Shown: one piece after another, positions 45,073 to 52,934 of the stretch | Layout: each line of letters begins with the position of its first letter | Position numbering within the stretch: position 1 is the stretch's first letter | Assembly (NCBI RefSeq): GCF_900460245.1 | Contig: NZ_UHIP01000001.1 | Location: 868,001-932,000 of the forward strand | Direction of reading: 5' to 3' | Length of the DNA: 64,000 nucleotides | Source: Vibrio fluvialis | Lineage (GTDB): Bacteria > Pseudomonadota > Gammaproteobacteria > Enterobacterales > Vibrionaceae | Made by a program: the position numbers and the translations under genes | The notes under the pieces: generated by a model | Told to the model about the DNA's origin: nothing | The model's input: only the letters and a program-made list of their open reading frames with translations | Databases searched by the model: none

Positions 45073-45289
45073 GTTGATAGGCGAGTCGGTAGTTTCTTTG
45101 GTGTTGCAACGTGTTTGATACCTTCGGCACGTTTTGGCGGTTGGAGTTTTGACTGGTTTGTATTAGTGATTGATGATGTACGCAGTTTGTTCGATGTTAA
45201 ATAGACTGTTTCTGTGTTTTTGTTTGAGAGTTATATAGGTACGGTCTGTTTAATAACGGCGTTAGCTGCTCAAGTGTAAAAAGGAGCTT

Positions 45290-46411
45290 ATGAGTAAATC
45301 AAAGTTGATTTCTATTGATACTTCAATTTTTGGAGACATAGCAAAAGATTATTTCTCTGACAATGAAGTGCTACGTAGTAAGGCAAAAAAGACCGTTGAT
45401 CATTTAGTCATGAATGGGTACATACCATTCGTGACTTATCATCATATCTTAGAAATACTCCAGCATGAGGATACAGGCACTGTTCTAAATAGGTGGTCTT
45501 TGTTTCAACAATTTCCTTATGTCGCATGGCTTAGTAGCCATGACCCTAATGCTGGACTAGGTTCTATTCTCGATATTCATAAAATAGAGGTTTTATTGAC
45601 GCTAGATGGGCTAGGTAAAAATACAGATTTACTCATTCAGACGGTTGAAGAATCGTTGGTTAACTATTCAAAAGGAAGTGAATTTGTAGAGTTTTTCCAA
45701 AGCCTGTATATGTCTATTCGTGACTCGGGTATTCCTTATAGTCAACGAGACAAGGAGATAGAGTCAATTTGTCATGTTCGTGATAAGGCAATTGATAAAA
45801 TTAAGCTGTCTAGTTTGTTTGACTATCAGTTGCGAAATCCAACTGACTTGATGGAAAGCCTTATAGCTTTTGAAAATAACCTTTGTAAAAATCTACAGAC
45901 TAGTGGTGATCAAAAGTTATCAAATCCTAGCGAAGTAGCTGCCAACTTTACTAGGGATGTACTGCAAAGCTCTGTAGGTATGTTTGGTCATGATATTTCG
46001 GCATATGAGGCATTTGTGCTTTCATCAGGAGTGAAGCTTGAACAAGTCTCTAAAAATACAACGATTGGTCAGTTGGGGAGTCTAGCGGTATATAATCAGC
46101 AGTTAAAAGTGGTTCTAAACTCACTTGGCTTACCAGAGCATCTAGAAAAACAGGTACCTTATAGGTCTCAAATTACATGGGAAATATGGGACCATTTTGA
46201 AACGGCAATGAAATTTGAAAAGTTTGCACACGGCAGTAATATGCAAGACAAACATATGTGTGTTTTTGCTTTGTTTACAAGTGTATTTACCGTTGACAAA
46301 AGAGTTTGTGAATATTTCAACCAACTAACAAGAAAAAATAAAGCGTTGAGTTCAGTTTTAGGTTCTGTTGTTAAAGTGTCCCATTACTCTAACTTAGAAG
46401 TACTCGATTGA
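45290..46411 (+). CDS. Hypothetical protein with split PIN-like nuclease residues (cassette gene)
   Basis: This is a 373-residue cytoplasmic protein of unrecognised family. Its N terminus LISIDTSIFGDIAK resembles the first strand of a PIN nuclease (Asp10). A Glu55 in YHHILEILQHE and, near the C terminus, Asp320 (MQDKHMCVFALF) and Asp336 (FTVDKRVCEYF) fall in the order expected of the PIN acidic cluster. About 250 residues of helical sequence are inserted between them. An RNase activity is therefore a guess. AGGAG precedes the ATG at 45290. The gene is AT-rich and is the only gene of an integron-type cassette. Confidence 0.6.
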   Translation: MSKSKLISIDTSIFGDIAKDYFSDNEVLRSKAKKTVDHLVMNGYIPFVTYHHILEILQHEDTGTVLNRWSLFQQFPYVAWLSSHDPNAGLGSILDIHKIEVLLTLDGLGKNTDLLIQTVEESLVNYSKGSEFVEFFQSLYMSIRDSGIPYSQRDKEIESICHVRDKAIDKIKLSSLFDYQLRNPTDLMESLIAFENNLCKNLQTSGDQKLSNPSEVAANFTRDVLQSSVGMFGHDISAYEAFVLSSGVKLEQVSKNTTIGQLGSLAVYNQQLKVVLNSLGLPEHLEKQVPYRSQITWEIWDHFETAMKFEKFAHGSNMQDKHMCVFALFTSVFTVDKRVCEYFNQLTRKNKALSSVLGSVVKVSHYSNLEVLD

Positions 46412-46415
46412 GTCC

Positions 46416-46538
46416 GCAGCTAACAAACTGTTCAAGAGTGATTCGCAACGCGTGGCATTTTCACTATGTGTTAAGTTTGGTGGTTGAGGTGGTATGCGGC
46501 GGCCTCGGTATTGCGTTGCTCATTTCTTAACCGGACAT
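46416..46538 (+). other. VCR-like attC recombination site (cassette 1)
   Basis: The left half (GCAGCTAACAAACTGTTCAAG, then CAACGCGTGGC) matches the Vibrio cholerae repeat pattern as I remember it. The right half (TATTGCGTTGC, TTCTTAACCGGACATTA) is recognisable but degenerate at the core site. The length of ~123 bases fits a VCR. Confidence 0.75.
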
Positions 46539-46596
46539 TAATTATTATTCGATATAAAATGACGAGAAATTGCTACAAAAATAGGTTGTTTCTAAA

Positions 46597-47073
46597 ATGA
46601 AAAAGTGGTTTTTATTTTTGGTTATTCTGCTAACAGGATGTGCTGCCAAGCAAATACCTTATTCTCCTACCGATATGGTAAACACAGATGTAGCGGTAAA
46701 TGTGATTGAACAGGTCATCATGGAACAGCCTATAAAATTTAGACCTGAAGGTCTTATTGTGACCAGTTCTTATATTGGATTGTCAGAAGGTCAAAAGGCA
46801 AAAGTAGTGGCAGTTGGAAACTACAATGAGGTCTCAAATCTACTCATTTCATCTTCAAACATAAAATTATCAGATATCAATTCAAGGTATTACTTCAACT
46901 CGATATTAGCGCTTGAACTCTATAGCAAAAGAGATTGGTTTATCATTCAGCTAAAAAACGATGAACAACGTGTTGTTAAACGTTTTTATACGAGAAGTTT
47001 AGAAAAAGCACAGCAGTTCATTGATTCAATAAATTATATGAAAATTGCTACTAAGCCATTTGGGGTTGAGTAG
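46597..47073 (+). CDS. Hypothetical lipoprotein (cassette gene)
   Basis: This is a 158-residue predicted lipoprotein of unknown function. A short basic N terminus (MKKW) and hydrophobic core lead to the lipobox LLTGC with Cys15. The mature part has mixed alpha/beta character (PEGLIVTSSYIGLSEGQKAKVVAVGNYNEVSN) and a helical end (SLEKAQQFIDSINYMK). No catalytic motif was seen. The gene is AT-rich and lies between two attC-like sites. It therefore reads as the gene of a second integron cassette. Cassette genes commonly encode such small exported proteins. Confidence 0.7.
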   Translation: MKKWFLFLVILLTGCAAKQIPYSPTDMVNTDVAVNVIEQVIMEQPIKFRPEGLIVTSSYIGLSEGQKAKVVAVGNYNEVSNLLISSSNIKLSDINSRYYFNSILALELYSKRDWFIIQLKNDEQRVVKRFYTRSLEKAQQFIDSINYMKIATKPFGVE

Positions 47074-47075
47074 TT

Positions 47076-47152
47076 GAGTTAACAATCCGTTTAAGGTGGT
47101 ATGCGGTGGTTTTTGGTATTGCTTGCCTTGCACCTTAGCAAGACGCTAGCCG
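47076..47152 (+). other. Shortened VCR-like attC site (cassette 2)
   Basis: The sequence GTTAACAATCCGTTTAAG joins directly to GTGGTATGCGGTGG and TTGGTATTGCTTGCC, the right half of the site at 46416-46538, then CACCTTAGCAAGACGCTAGCC. The middle of the normal site is missing. It looks like a deleted, probably inactive attC. Confidence 0.6.
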
Positions 47153-47168
47153 CCATGAAACTTGCTAG

Positions 47169-47200
47169 ACTAAAAGTGATAGAATAGTATCACTTTTAGT
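47169..47200 (+). promoter_or_regulatory. Perfect 13-bp inverted repeat upstream of the antitoxin gene (probable operator)
   Basis: ACTAAAAGTGATA (47169-47181) and TATCACTTTTAGT (47188-47200) are perfect complements around GAATAG. It lies 20 bases before the antitoxin start, the usual position for autoregulation by an antitoxin or the toxin-antitoxin complex. Confidence 0.8.
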
Positions 47201-47220
47201 TTTCCTTTGGAGCTGCTCTT

Positions 47221-47478
47221 ATGAAAGTAGAACTCGTGACATCGCTCAAACGTCAAGCTACGAAGATCCTTGCTGATCTCCGCAGCACGAAAGAACCTGT
47301 ACTCATTACTGAACATGGTAAACCGTCGGCGTATCTAGTTGATGTTGAGGATTATGAGTTTATGCAAAATCGTTTGGCGATTCTGGAGGGCATTGCGCGG
47401 GGTGAGCGTGCATTCGCTGACGGTAAAGTGGTGAGCCACGAGGAAGCCAAGGACAAAATGTCGAAATGGCTGAAATAA
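47221..47478 (+). CDS. Phd/YefM-family antitoxin
   Basis: This is an 85-residue antitoxin. The N-terminal half is the DNA-binding Phd/YefM fold (LVTSLKRQATKILADLRSTKEPVLITEHGKPSAYLVDVEDYE). The C-terminal helix (RGERAFADGKVVSHEEAKDKMSKWLK) is the likely toxin-wrapping segment. It overlaps the toxin start by 13 bases. A perfect inverted repeat upstream suggests autorepression. GGAG lies ~9 bases before the ATG. Such pairs are common in Vibrio integron arrays, and here the pair follows two cassette-like units. Confidence 0.92.
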   Translation: MKVELVTSLKRQATKILADLRSTKEPVLITEHGKPSAYLVDVEDYEFMQNRLAILEGIARGERAFADGKVVSHEEAKDKMSKWLK

Positions 47479-47780
47479 TCTGGACGGATCCTGCGTTATC
47501 TGACCTTAATGATATTGCTGAATACATCGCACTTGAAAATGTCGCAGCTGCAAAGCAATTGGTTCAAACGATCTTCGCTAAAGTTGAACGCCTCGAAAAT
47601 TTCCCCGAATCGGGTCGTATTCCGCCCGAACTTGTACATCTCAGTTATCGTGAGTTGGTCGTGAACCCATGCCGTATTTTCTATAAATTCGACGGCGCTA
47701 AAGTGTTTATTCTGTTTGTGATGCGTTCTGAGAGAGATTTGCGCAAGTTCCTGTTGGGCATGTCATCGCCTTTGGAATGA
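47466..47780 (+). CDS. RelE/ParE-family toxin
   Basis: This is a 104-residue RelE/ParE-superfamily toxin. The family pattern is WTDPALSDLNDIAEYIALENVAAAKQLVQTIFAKVERLENFPESGR, then YRELVVNPCRIFYKFDGAKVFILFVMRSERDL. The ParE branch (poisoning gyrase) fits the first block best; an mRNA-cleaving RelE-type activity cannot be excluded. It is translated from within the end of the antitoxin gene. The pair probably stabilises this accessory segment. Confidence 0.92.
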   Translation: MAEIIWTDPALSDLNDIAEYIALENVAAAKQLVQTIFAKVERLENFPESGRIPPELVHLSYRELVVNPCRIFYKFDGAKVFILFVMRSERDLRKFLLGMSSPLE

Positions 47781-47888
47781 GCGGACTTCGAAGGGGTCTC
47801 ACGTGTTGTGATTTTTTACTGGGAAGTCATTAGCTTTGTTTTTGAATCCTTGAGAAAGAGAGAATATTTGGTTTCATCCCCTTTCACT

Positions 47889-48018
47889 AGGGAAAAATTC
47901 ATGGATGAATTTTTAGGTTTTCGGCGTCGGGAACGCCTAAAACCGTCCCGGGCAACGACAAAGAAACAACAGGCATTTTCTGGTTACTCTTTGTGCCAGC
48001 AAAGAGTAACTGGCGCGT
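47889..48018 (-). repeat. ~130-bp interspersed repeat, copy C (inverted)
   Basis: It is the reverse complement of copies A and B, with a diverged middle (ACGACAAAGAAACAACAGG). It bounds the cassette and toxin-antitoxin segment on the right, so 45073-47888 is flanked by inverted copies of the element. Confidence 0.9.
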
Positions 48019-48141
48019 GACAAACCAAGCTGCGTGATTCGATGACGCTAAAACGCGTCAAACAGTTCAATGCAAACCATTCAAGCCAATTGAAACCTAG
48101 CTCGTTGAACCCAATATACCTTTCTAACCAACACCAATACT

Positions 48142-48423
48142 TCAAATCACATCACTCTTGCTCTTCATCAACTGATACTCATCCACTGCTTTCACTACCT
48201 CTGCACGATTAATGTATTTGGCGATAAAGTAGGGCGGGATGAAAAACACCAGCAGGTAGAACGATTCATCGAACAGCAGGGTGGCGACTTGTGTCTCGTG
48301 ATTGACGTAAGCCAACAGGGCCAGTAAATCCAGCAATACGCTCAGCAGCGCCAATACGGTTGAAACGATTAAAATCAGGCCAAGCAAATCTCTTAGAAAC
48401 ATTTTCGATGCGGTCATGGTCAC
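48142..48423 (-). CDS. Small two-helix membrane protein, hypothetical
   Basis: This is a 93-residue protein with two or three hydrophobic segments (LLGLILIVSTVLALLSVLLDLLALLAYV and SFYLLVFFIPPYFIAKYI) and a charged C-terminal tail (NRAEVVKAVDEYQLMKSKSDVI). It is probably an inner-membrane protein of unknown function. The start at 48423 (MTMTASKMF) is preceded by GGGGGAG. A second Met follows two codons later. No family was recognised, and the neighbours give no clear hint. Confidence 0.65.
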   Translation of the reverse strand: MTMTASKMFLRDLLGLILIVSTVLALLSVLLDLLALLAYVNHETQVATLLFDESFYLLVFFIPPYFIAKYINRAEVVKAVDEYQLMKSKSDVI

Positions 48424-48612
48424 TCCCCCAAAAACGTAAATCCAAGTTAAATTACTCCCACTTTTTATGTGGTTTATTAATCGAGATCACATTTTGATTT
48501 TAGGAGGTGAAAAGTAAGTTTGACCAACTGACAGCAAAATAAACTTTACTCTAAGCCTTTACACAGAAAGCGTTAACGTCGGTTTGGTGTGAGTTTGCCT
48601 TCAGCGGAAATC

Positions 48613-48984
48613 CTACTCGCCATCAAGTTTGGCATCGTAGCTCTTTTGTGCCTTCAGTACCGCGTCCATATTGTTTTCCGCCCAGTGCGCGAGGGCAGCC
48701 ACGGCGTCGGTTAACGTCGTGCCGAGTGGCGTCAACGCGTATTCCACGGTCACCGGTACGGTGGGAAAAACGGTGCGGCTGACCAACCCATCGCGTTCGA
48801 GCTTTTTCAGGGTTTGAGACAAGACCTTTTGCGAAATGCCCTTGATGTCGCGTTTGAGGTGGTTAAAGCGCACCGGTTCGCCGCGCAGTTTGTCTAAAAT
48901 CAGCAGTGCCCATTTGTCGGCAATGCGATCCAACACCGCGCGGGTTGGGCAGCGGTTCTCATAAACGTCATACGCAAAATCCAT
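48613..48984 (-). CDS. HxlR-family regulator
   Basis: This is a 123-residue winged-helix regulator of the HxlR family. The conserved blocks are CPTRAVLDRIADKWALLILDKL, RFNHLKRDIKGISQKVLSQTLKKLERDGLVSRTV and VPVTVEYALTPLG. The N-terminal Cys is often a redox or electrophile sensor in this family. It is divergent from an NAD(P)-binding oxidoreductase gene across ~150 bases, like ytfH/qorB in E. coli, and probably represses it. ATG at 48987 and 48984 are adjacent; I took the second. Confidence 0.92.
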   Translation of the reverse strand: MDFAYDVYENRCPTRAVLDRIADKWALLILDKLRGEPVRFNHLKRDIKGISQKVLSQTLKKLERDGLVSRTVFPTVPVTVEYALTPLGTTLTDAVAALAHWAENNMDAVLKAQKSYDAKLDGE

Positions 48985-49137
48985 CATTCTTCCTCTATGC
49001 TCAAACCACAGGGTGGTTACCTCAAGGACACCTTGTTACCCAAAAGTGCCTTCTTCACAACGTCAGCTCGGGAGTATAGATTGTTTACAAAGTTTCTATC
49101 AACTACATAGTTTCCAAAATATACCTAGGAGAACAGA

Positions 49138-49971
49138 ATGAACAAAGTATTGGTATTGGGTGCCTCTGGTCACGTTGGTCAACCGCTGGTGGCAGAGTTG
49201 CTGGCAAAAGGGGAACAGGTCAAAGCTGCGTCGCGCAGTGGTCAAGCGTTTGGTGCGGCTGAAGGTGTGGTGTTTGATTTTGCTGACCCAACAACCTTTG
49301 ACGCCGCGTTCGACGGCGTTGACCGCGCTTATGTGATGCTGCCAGGCGGTTATGTGGAATCAAAAGCTCTGCTCGAGCCCGTAATTCAGGCTGCGGTTGA
49401 GCGCAATGTGAAGGTGGTATTCCAAAGCGTACTCGGTGTGGATGCCGATGATTCCATTCCTTACCGCCAAGTGGAAATCGCGCTGGAAAACTCCGGTGTG
49501 CCGTATGTGATCCTGCGTCCGAACTGGTTTGCCGATAACTTCCATACCTATTGGAAAGCGGGCATCGACCAAGGTGTGATTGGCGTTCCGGCAGGGGAAG
49601 GCAAATCGAGTTTTATTGATGTGCGTGATATTGCCAGTAGCGCAGCGGCGGCATTAACCACAAATCGTTTTGACAATCAGGCGTTCAACCTGACCGGTCC
49701 AGAGGCGCTGAGCTATGCGCAAGCCGCGCAAAAAATCAGTGAAGCGCTCGGTAAGCCAGTGGTTTATCAGGCGATGGAAGAGGGCGCGTTCTGTGACCTG
49801 CTGAAATCGGTGGGTGTCCCTGCCGACTACGCGGAATTTCTGACCTCGATTTTCTATCCGGTGCGCGAAGGCTGGACGGCTGGCGTGAGCGATGCGGTTG
49901 TCACTCTCACCGGCAAAGCGCCGCGTTCGCTGGATGAGTACATTGCCGATCATCTGGCCGAGCTGCGCTGA
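49138..49971 (+). CDS. NmrA-like NAD(P)H-binding quinone oxidoreductase
   Basis: This is a 277-residue cytoplasmic protein with an atypical SDR (NmrA/QorB-like) fold. The nucleotide-binding loop GASGHVGQPLV is at residues 8-18. YVILRPNWFADNFHTY and FIDVRDIASSAAAALT follow in family order. Such enzymes reduce quinones with NAD(P)H. The Tyr/Lys pair of classical SDRs is not in its usual place, normal for this branch. GGAG precedes the ATG. It is divergent from an HxlR regulator, its likely repressor, and is closed by a terminator at 49994. Confidence 0.88.
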   Translation: MNKVLVLGASGHVGQPLVAELLAKGEQVKAASRSGQAFGAAEGVVFDFADPTTFDAAFDGVDRAYVMLPGGYVESKALLEPVIQAAVERNVKVVFQSVLGVDADDSIPYRQVEIALENSGVPYVILRPNWFADNFHTYWKAGIDQGVIGVPAGEGKSSFIDVRDIASSAAAALTTNRFDNQAFNLTGPEALSYAQAAQKISEALGKPVVYQAMEEGAFCDLLKSVGVPADYAEFLTSIFYPVREGWTAGVSDAVVTLTGKAPRSLDEYIADHLAELR

Positions 49972-49993
49972 GCGCGCTGCATCAGAAAAAAAG

Positions 49994-50018
49994 CAACGCC
50001 AGCATCATGCTGGCGTTG
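49994..50018. terminator. Terminator between the NmrA-like gene and the convergent NlpE-like gene
   Basis: CAACGCCAGCA (49994-50004) pairs perfectly with TGCTGGCGTTG (50008-50018) around TCA. A T-rich run follows on the plus strand and an A run precedes it, so it can work in both directions. Confidence 0.88.
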
Positions 50019-50049
50019 TTGTTTCAGGGGGAGGTGAGTCAGTCACGAC

Positions 50050-50580
50050 TTACTGCTTTTGCAGGTTATACAGCGCGGCCATATCGCCAGTGATTTTCTC
50101 GCCGTTGATGTCGAGTTTCATCAGCATGTTTTCACCCACGAAGTACTGGTTAGGCGTTTCTGAGCCATCTTCCAGTGTGATTACGCTGCCTTTGGTATCC
50201 CAGTGGAATTTACCGTTAGAGCTGAACTGACCGCCGTCTTCTTTACCCTGATACACCTGAGTCAGGGTGTAGGTTTCATCTTCGTTCAGCGTCAGAGTGT
50301 AATCGATGCCTGCGCAATCGGCGCAAGGTAGCGTGCCTTTGTAGGTGCCTTGCCAATCAAGGCTGTTGAAGGCGTTGTGACCGGCTTCGACGGTTTCTGC
50401 AACGGCGCCTGCGGCGGCTGAAACGGTGTCGGTGACGGTTGAAACTGCGTTGCTGACTGCGGTTGGCAGTGTATCCACGGCGGGTTGAGATTCTGCTTGC
50501 GTTGCCGCTTTCTCAGCCGTGTCACAGCCCGCTAAAATGAAAGTCAGTGCACTTAGGGCGAACATCGCTTTTTTCATCAT
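50050..50580 (-). CDS. NlpE-like outer-membrane lipoprotein
   Basis: This is a 176-residue lipoprotein. The lipobox ILAGC places the lipidated Cys at residue 19. An Ala/Thr/Val-rich spacer follows, then the NlpE N-terminal domain: YKGTLPCADCAGIDYTLTLNEDETYTLTQVYQG, with the CxxC pair at Cys86 and Cys89. The end GDMAALYNLQK is typical. E. coli NlpE senses surface contact and copper and signals to CpxA. This protein lacks the C-terminal OB-fold part of E. coli NlpE, so a full signalling role is uncertain. It is a single-gene unit. Confidence 0.88.
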   Translation of the reverse strand: MMKKAMFALSALTFILAGCDTAEKAATQAESQPAVDTLPTAVSNAVSTVTDTVSAAAGAVAETVEAGHNAFNSLDWQGTYKGTLPCADCAGIDYTLTLNEDETYTLTQVYQGKEDGGQFSSNGKFHWDTKGSVITLEDGSETPNQYFVGENMLMKLDINGEKITGDMAALYNLQKQ

Positions 50581-50713
50581 CTATCCTTATCTATCGAGTT
50601 TTCGTGTGGACGTTGTTGTTGATGAGTATTATTCAACAGAGAAATGTCAGACACGTCAGTCCGCCGTCATACTTTCGGGGGATGCTGTCAGAAAGCGGTT
50701 ATAACTCCGTAGG

Positions 50714-51028
50714 TTAAATCAGAAAAAAGAAATACAGGAAGCAGATGAACGCCAGCAGCGTCGCCGAAAGCGTCGGATAGATGATGTAGGATTCCTGCTT
50801 GCTGGTGCGCTGAAAGCAGAGAAAGCTGAGCAGAATGTTGTACACCATCAGCAGCAGACTGATGCTGGTGCCCGCGTGCAGCGTCAGGCTGGTGAGTTGC
50901 AGCAAAAACAGCCCCAGCAGGCAGTAATCAATGACGATCAGCCAGAGAAAGGCTTTTTTCAGTCCGTCTTTGTGGGCATGTTCGCCGGGATGCTGATACA
51001 TAACGTGCTCGGTAATAAAGAAGTCCAT
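50714..51028 (-). CDS. Small three-helix membrane protein, hypothetical
   Basis: This is a 104-residue protein with three to four hydrophobic segments (AFLWLIVIDYCLLGLFLLQL, SLLLMVYNILLSFLCF and LSATLLAFICFLYFFFLI). A His-rich N terminus (MYQHPGEHAHKDG) could bind metal. The start may be the ATG at 51028 or the later one at 51001. It sits 47 bases downstream of lafU on the same strand, behind a hairpin at 51042-51067. Whether it has any link to motility is unclear; no family was recognised. Confidence 0.6.
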   Translation of the reverse strand: MDFFITEHVMYQHPGEHAHKDGLKKAFLWLIVIDYCLLGLFLLQLTSLTLHAGTSISLLLMVYNILLSFLCFQRTSKQESYIIYPTLSATLLAFICFLYFFFLI

Positions 51029-51041
51029 GAAACCGGGAAAG

Positions 51042-51067
51042 CTGCCCGAGGCTCAGGCTTCGGGCAG
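51042..51067 (-). terminator. Hairpin after lafU
   Basis: CTGCCCGA (51042-51049) and TCGGGCAG (51060-51067) pair perfectly over 8 bp around a 10-base loop. The T run on the minus strand is weak (CTTTCCC). Confidence 0.5.
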
Positions 51068-51075
51068 AGTACGCG

Positions 51076-52068
51076 TTATAACTGTTGGTCGGGCTGCTTT
51101 TTTGTCTCGACCGGGGTTGAATACTGAATGGTTTCCTGACGCAGCACTGGCTGATTGAACTGCGCTTTATCGCGCGCTTTGTCCAGCTCACCGTCCTGCT
51201 GATTGCCAAAGAAGGTCTCCAGCACCTGCGCAGCTGGCGTGGTCAGGACAAACAGTTCAATGCGGCGGTTTTCACTGCCATCCGGCTCTTCCGGGTTGAG
51301 CAAGGCTCGGTCCGACATGCCGGTAACCTGCAACACGCGCTGTTCCGGCATGCCGCCGGCCACCAACGTCTGGCGCGCAATGTTGGCACGGTTGGCCGAC
51401 AGCTCCCAGTTCGTCCGATTGCTGAAACGCTGCTTAAACGCGGTGGAGTCGGTGTGGCCGCTGATGATGAGCGGATTTTCAACCCGCTGAAATACCGGAG
51501 CCAGAGCCAGCAGAAGATCTTCAAAAAAAGGTGTCAGCTCGGTTCCGCCACGACTGAACATGTGCTGTTTGTAGTCGTCCTGCAGCACAATGCGCAGCCC
51601 TTGCGGTGTCACGGAAACGTGCACGTTCCCTTGCGCGCTGATCTGGCGCATCATCTCTTCAATCACTTTGGCCAGAATAGTCAGCTGTTCCTGGGTATCG
51701 AAGTTACCGGGAATGATCGCATCCGATTCCGGGCCATTGCCGTTGCCGTTATAGAACGAAGTCACGGTATGGTTGGAATCGTGCTTGCTCGGTACCGACG
51801 ATTCCGAAGCTAAATCGATAGGAGAGATGCTCTGCGAAGTATCAAACGGGTTGCCGTAGCTGCGATCGAACACGCTGGCGCTGTGCAGATGCGCGACAAT
51901 CGCTTTACGCTCTTCTTTATTCACTACCTGCATCACCCACAGCACCAGAAACAGCGCCATCAGGGCAATCATAAAATCGGCCATGGCGACTTTCCAGGCA
52001 CCGCCATGGTGAGGCTCGTCGTGACTGCGGGTAGAGCGCTTGAATACGACATGCTCCTGTTTTTGCAT
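51076..52068 (-). CDS. lafU: LafU, lateral flagellar stator protein (MotB family)
   Basis: LafU is the MotB-type stator subunit, anchored to peptidoglycan. One membrane helix (residues ~29-48) contains the ion-binding Asp31 in [21 protein letters not shown]. The C-terminal OmpA-like domain has the peptidoglycan-binding block [12 protein letters not shown]...[20 protein letters not shown]. Lateral motors in Vibrio are proton-driven. I chose the ATG at 52068 (330 residues, [10 protein letters not shown]), which overlaps the lafT stop by one base. The frame is open to 52092. It is the last gene of the lafB-U operon. Confidence 0.95.
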   Translation of the reverse strand: MQKQEHVVFKRSTRSHDEPHHGGAWKVAMADFMIALMALFLVLWVMQVVNKEERKAIVAHLHSASVFDRSYGNPFDTSQSISPIDLASESSVPSKHDSNHTVTSFYNGNGNGPESDAIIPGNFDTQEQLTILAKVIEEMMRQISAQGNVHVSVTPQGLRIVLQDDYKQHMFSRGGTELTPFFEDLLLALAPVFQRVENPLIISGHTDSTAFKQRFSNRTNWELSANRANIARQTLVAGGMPEQRVLQVTGMSDRALLNPEEPDGSENRRIELFVLTTPAAQVLETFFGNQQDGELDKARDKAQFNQPVLRQETIQYSTPVETKKQPDQQL

Positions 52069-52925
52069 TATCCCTCCTGCTCCGCTAGCCATTTCTCCAT
52101 GTCGTTGAAGGTTGGTTTAATGTCTAGCTGAATATGCTTACGCCCAGCGTCAATTGCCAGCAGTGTCGGTTTCTTCGCCACGTAGGCCACCAGAGTGGCA
52201 CGCACGCATTCAAAAGCCGACATGTCGCGTTTGACGCGCTGAGCCATGGCGTTACTCGCCGGATCAAGACAGCAGTAACAGCCAAAGATGCCGATAAAGG
52301 TGCCCACCAGTGCCGCGGCAACGTGGTAGCCGATGAGGGCGATGGAACCATCGATGGCTTGCATGGTGATGATGATGCCGCCTACCGCCGCCAGAATACC
52401 AAAGCCCGGCAGTGCTTCTGCGGTGCGTTGCATCGAACGCGATGGCAGTAGCAGGTCGGTCTGAATGGCGTCGATTTCTTGTTCCAGCAACCCCTCAAGT
52501 TCATGAGGCGACATCTGGCCCATCGCCATTAAGCGCAGGTTGTCGGTAATGAACGAAACCAGACGATAATCACGCGCAACGAGCGGGTAGCGGGCAAAAA
52601 TCGGGCTCTGTTCCGGATTTTCAATGTGCTTATCGAGCGACTTAAATCCGCCGCTGCGTACGGTTTCCAGCAGCACTTGCAGCACCGCCATCAGCTCCAT
52701 GTAATACGCCTGTTCATTTTTCGGTTGTGACAGAATCATGCGCAGTTGGCGGCGCATCTCTTTGAGCACCTGCGGCGGGTTACCGATGATCAGTGAGCCG
52801 AGCGCCGCCCCGGCGATAATGAGAAACTCCGCTGGCTGCCAAATTGCGGTCAGGCTGCCGCCCGCCCAGACGTAACCGCCGAATACACACATCAGAACAA
52901 TGATGGCACCAAGAAACTTTTGCAT
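52068..52925 (-). CDS. lafT: LafT, lateral flagellar stator protein (MotA family)
   Basis: LafT is the MotA-type stator subunit. The 285-residue protein has four membrane helices, the first starting [23 protein letters not shown]. The third and fourth are in [22 protein letters not shown] and [23 protein letters not shown]. The large cytoplasmic loop that contacts FliG lies between helices 2 and 3. GGAG precedes the start. It is followed by lafU with a one-base overlap, so the two stator subunits are made together. Confidence 0.95.
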   Translation of the reverse strand: MQKFLGAIIVLMCVFGGYVWAGGSLTAIWQPAEFLIIAGAALGSLIIGNPPQVLKEMRRQLRMILSQPKNEQAYYMELMAVLQVLLETVRSGGFKSLDKHIENPEQSPIFARYPLVARDYRLVSFITDNLRLMAMGQMSPHELEGLLEQEIDAIQTDLLLPSRSMQRTAEALPGFGILAAVGGIIITMQAIDGSIALIGYHVAAALVGTFIGIFGCYCCLDPASNAMAQRVKRDMSAFECVRATLVAYVAKKPTLLAIDAGRKHIQLDIKPTFNDMEKWLAEQEG

Positions 52926-52934
52926 AAGTGGCTC

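Larger units (their letters stand above)
45262..46538 (+). mobile_element. Integron-type gene cassette 1 (PIN-like gene plus attC)
   Basis: The segment starts at TTAGCTGC after a core-site G (GTTAGCTGC at 45261-45269), carries one gene, and ends in a VCR-like attC. The 5' end TTAGCTGC is the exact complement of the R'' end GCAGCTAA at 46416-46423. That is what a circularised cassette requires. There is no integrase gene in the window. Confidence 0.75.

Noticed and set aside
44702..45118. Plus-strand frames of 62 and 74 codons
   Set aside because: Both are read-through of repeat copies A and B and share the same repeat-encoded peptide.
47808..48020. 70-codon plus-strand frame after the toxin gene
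   Set aside because: Most of it is repeat copy C read through; similar frames run through copies A and B, so it reflects the repeat and not a gene.
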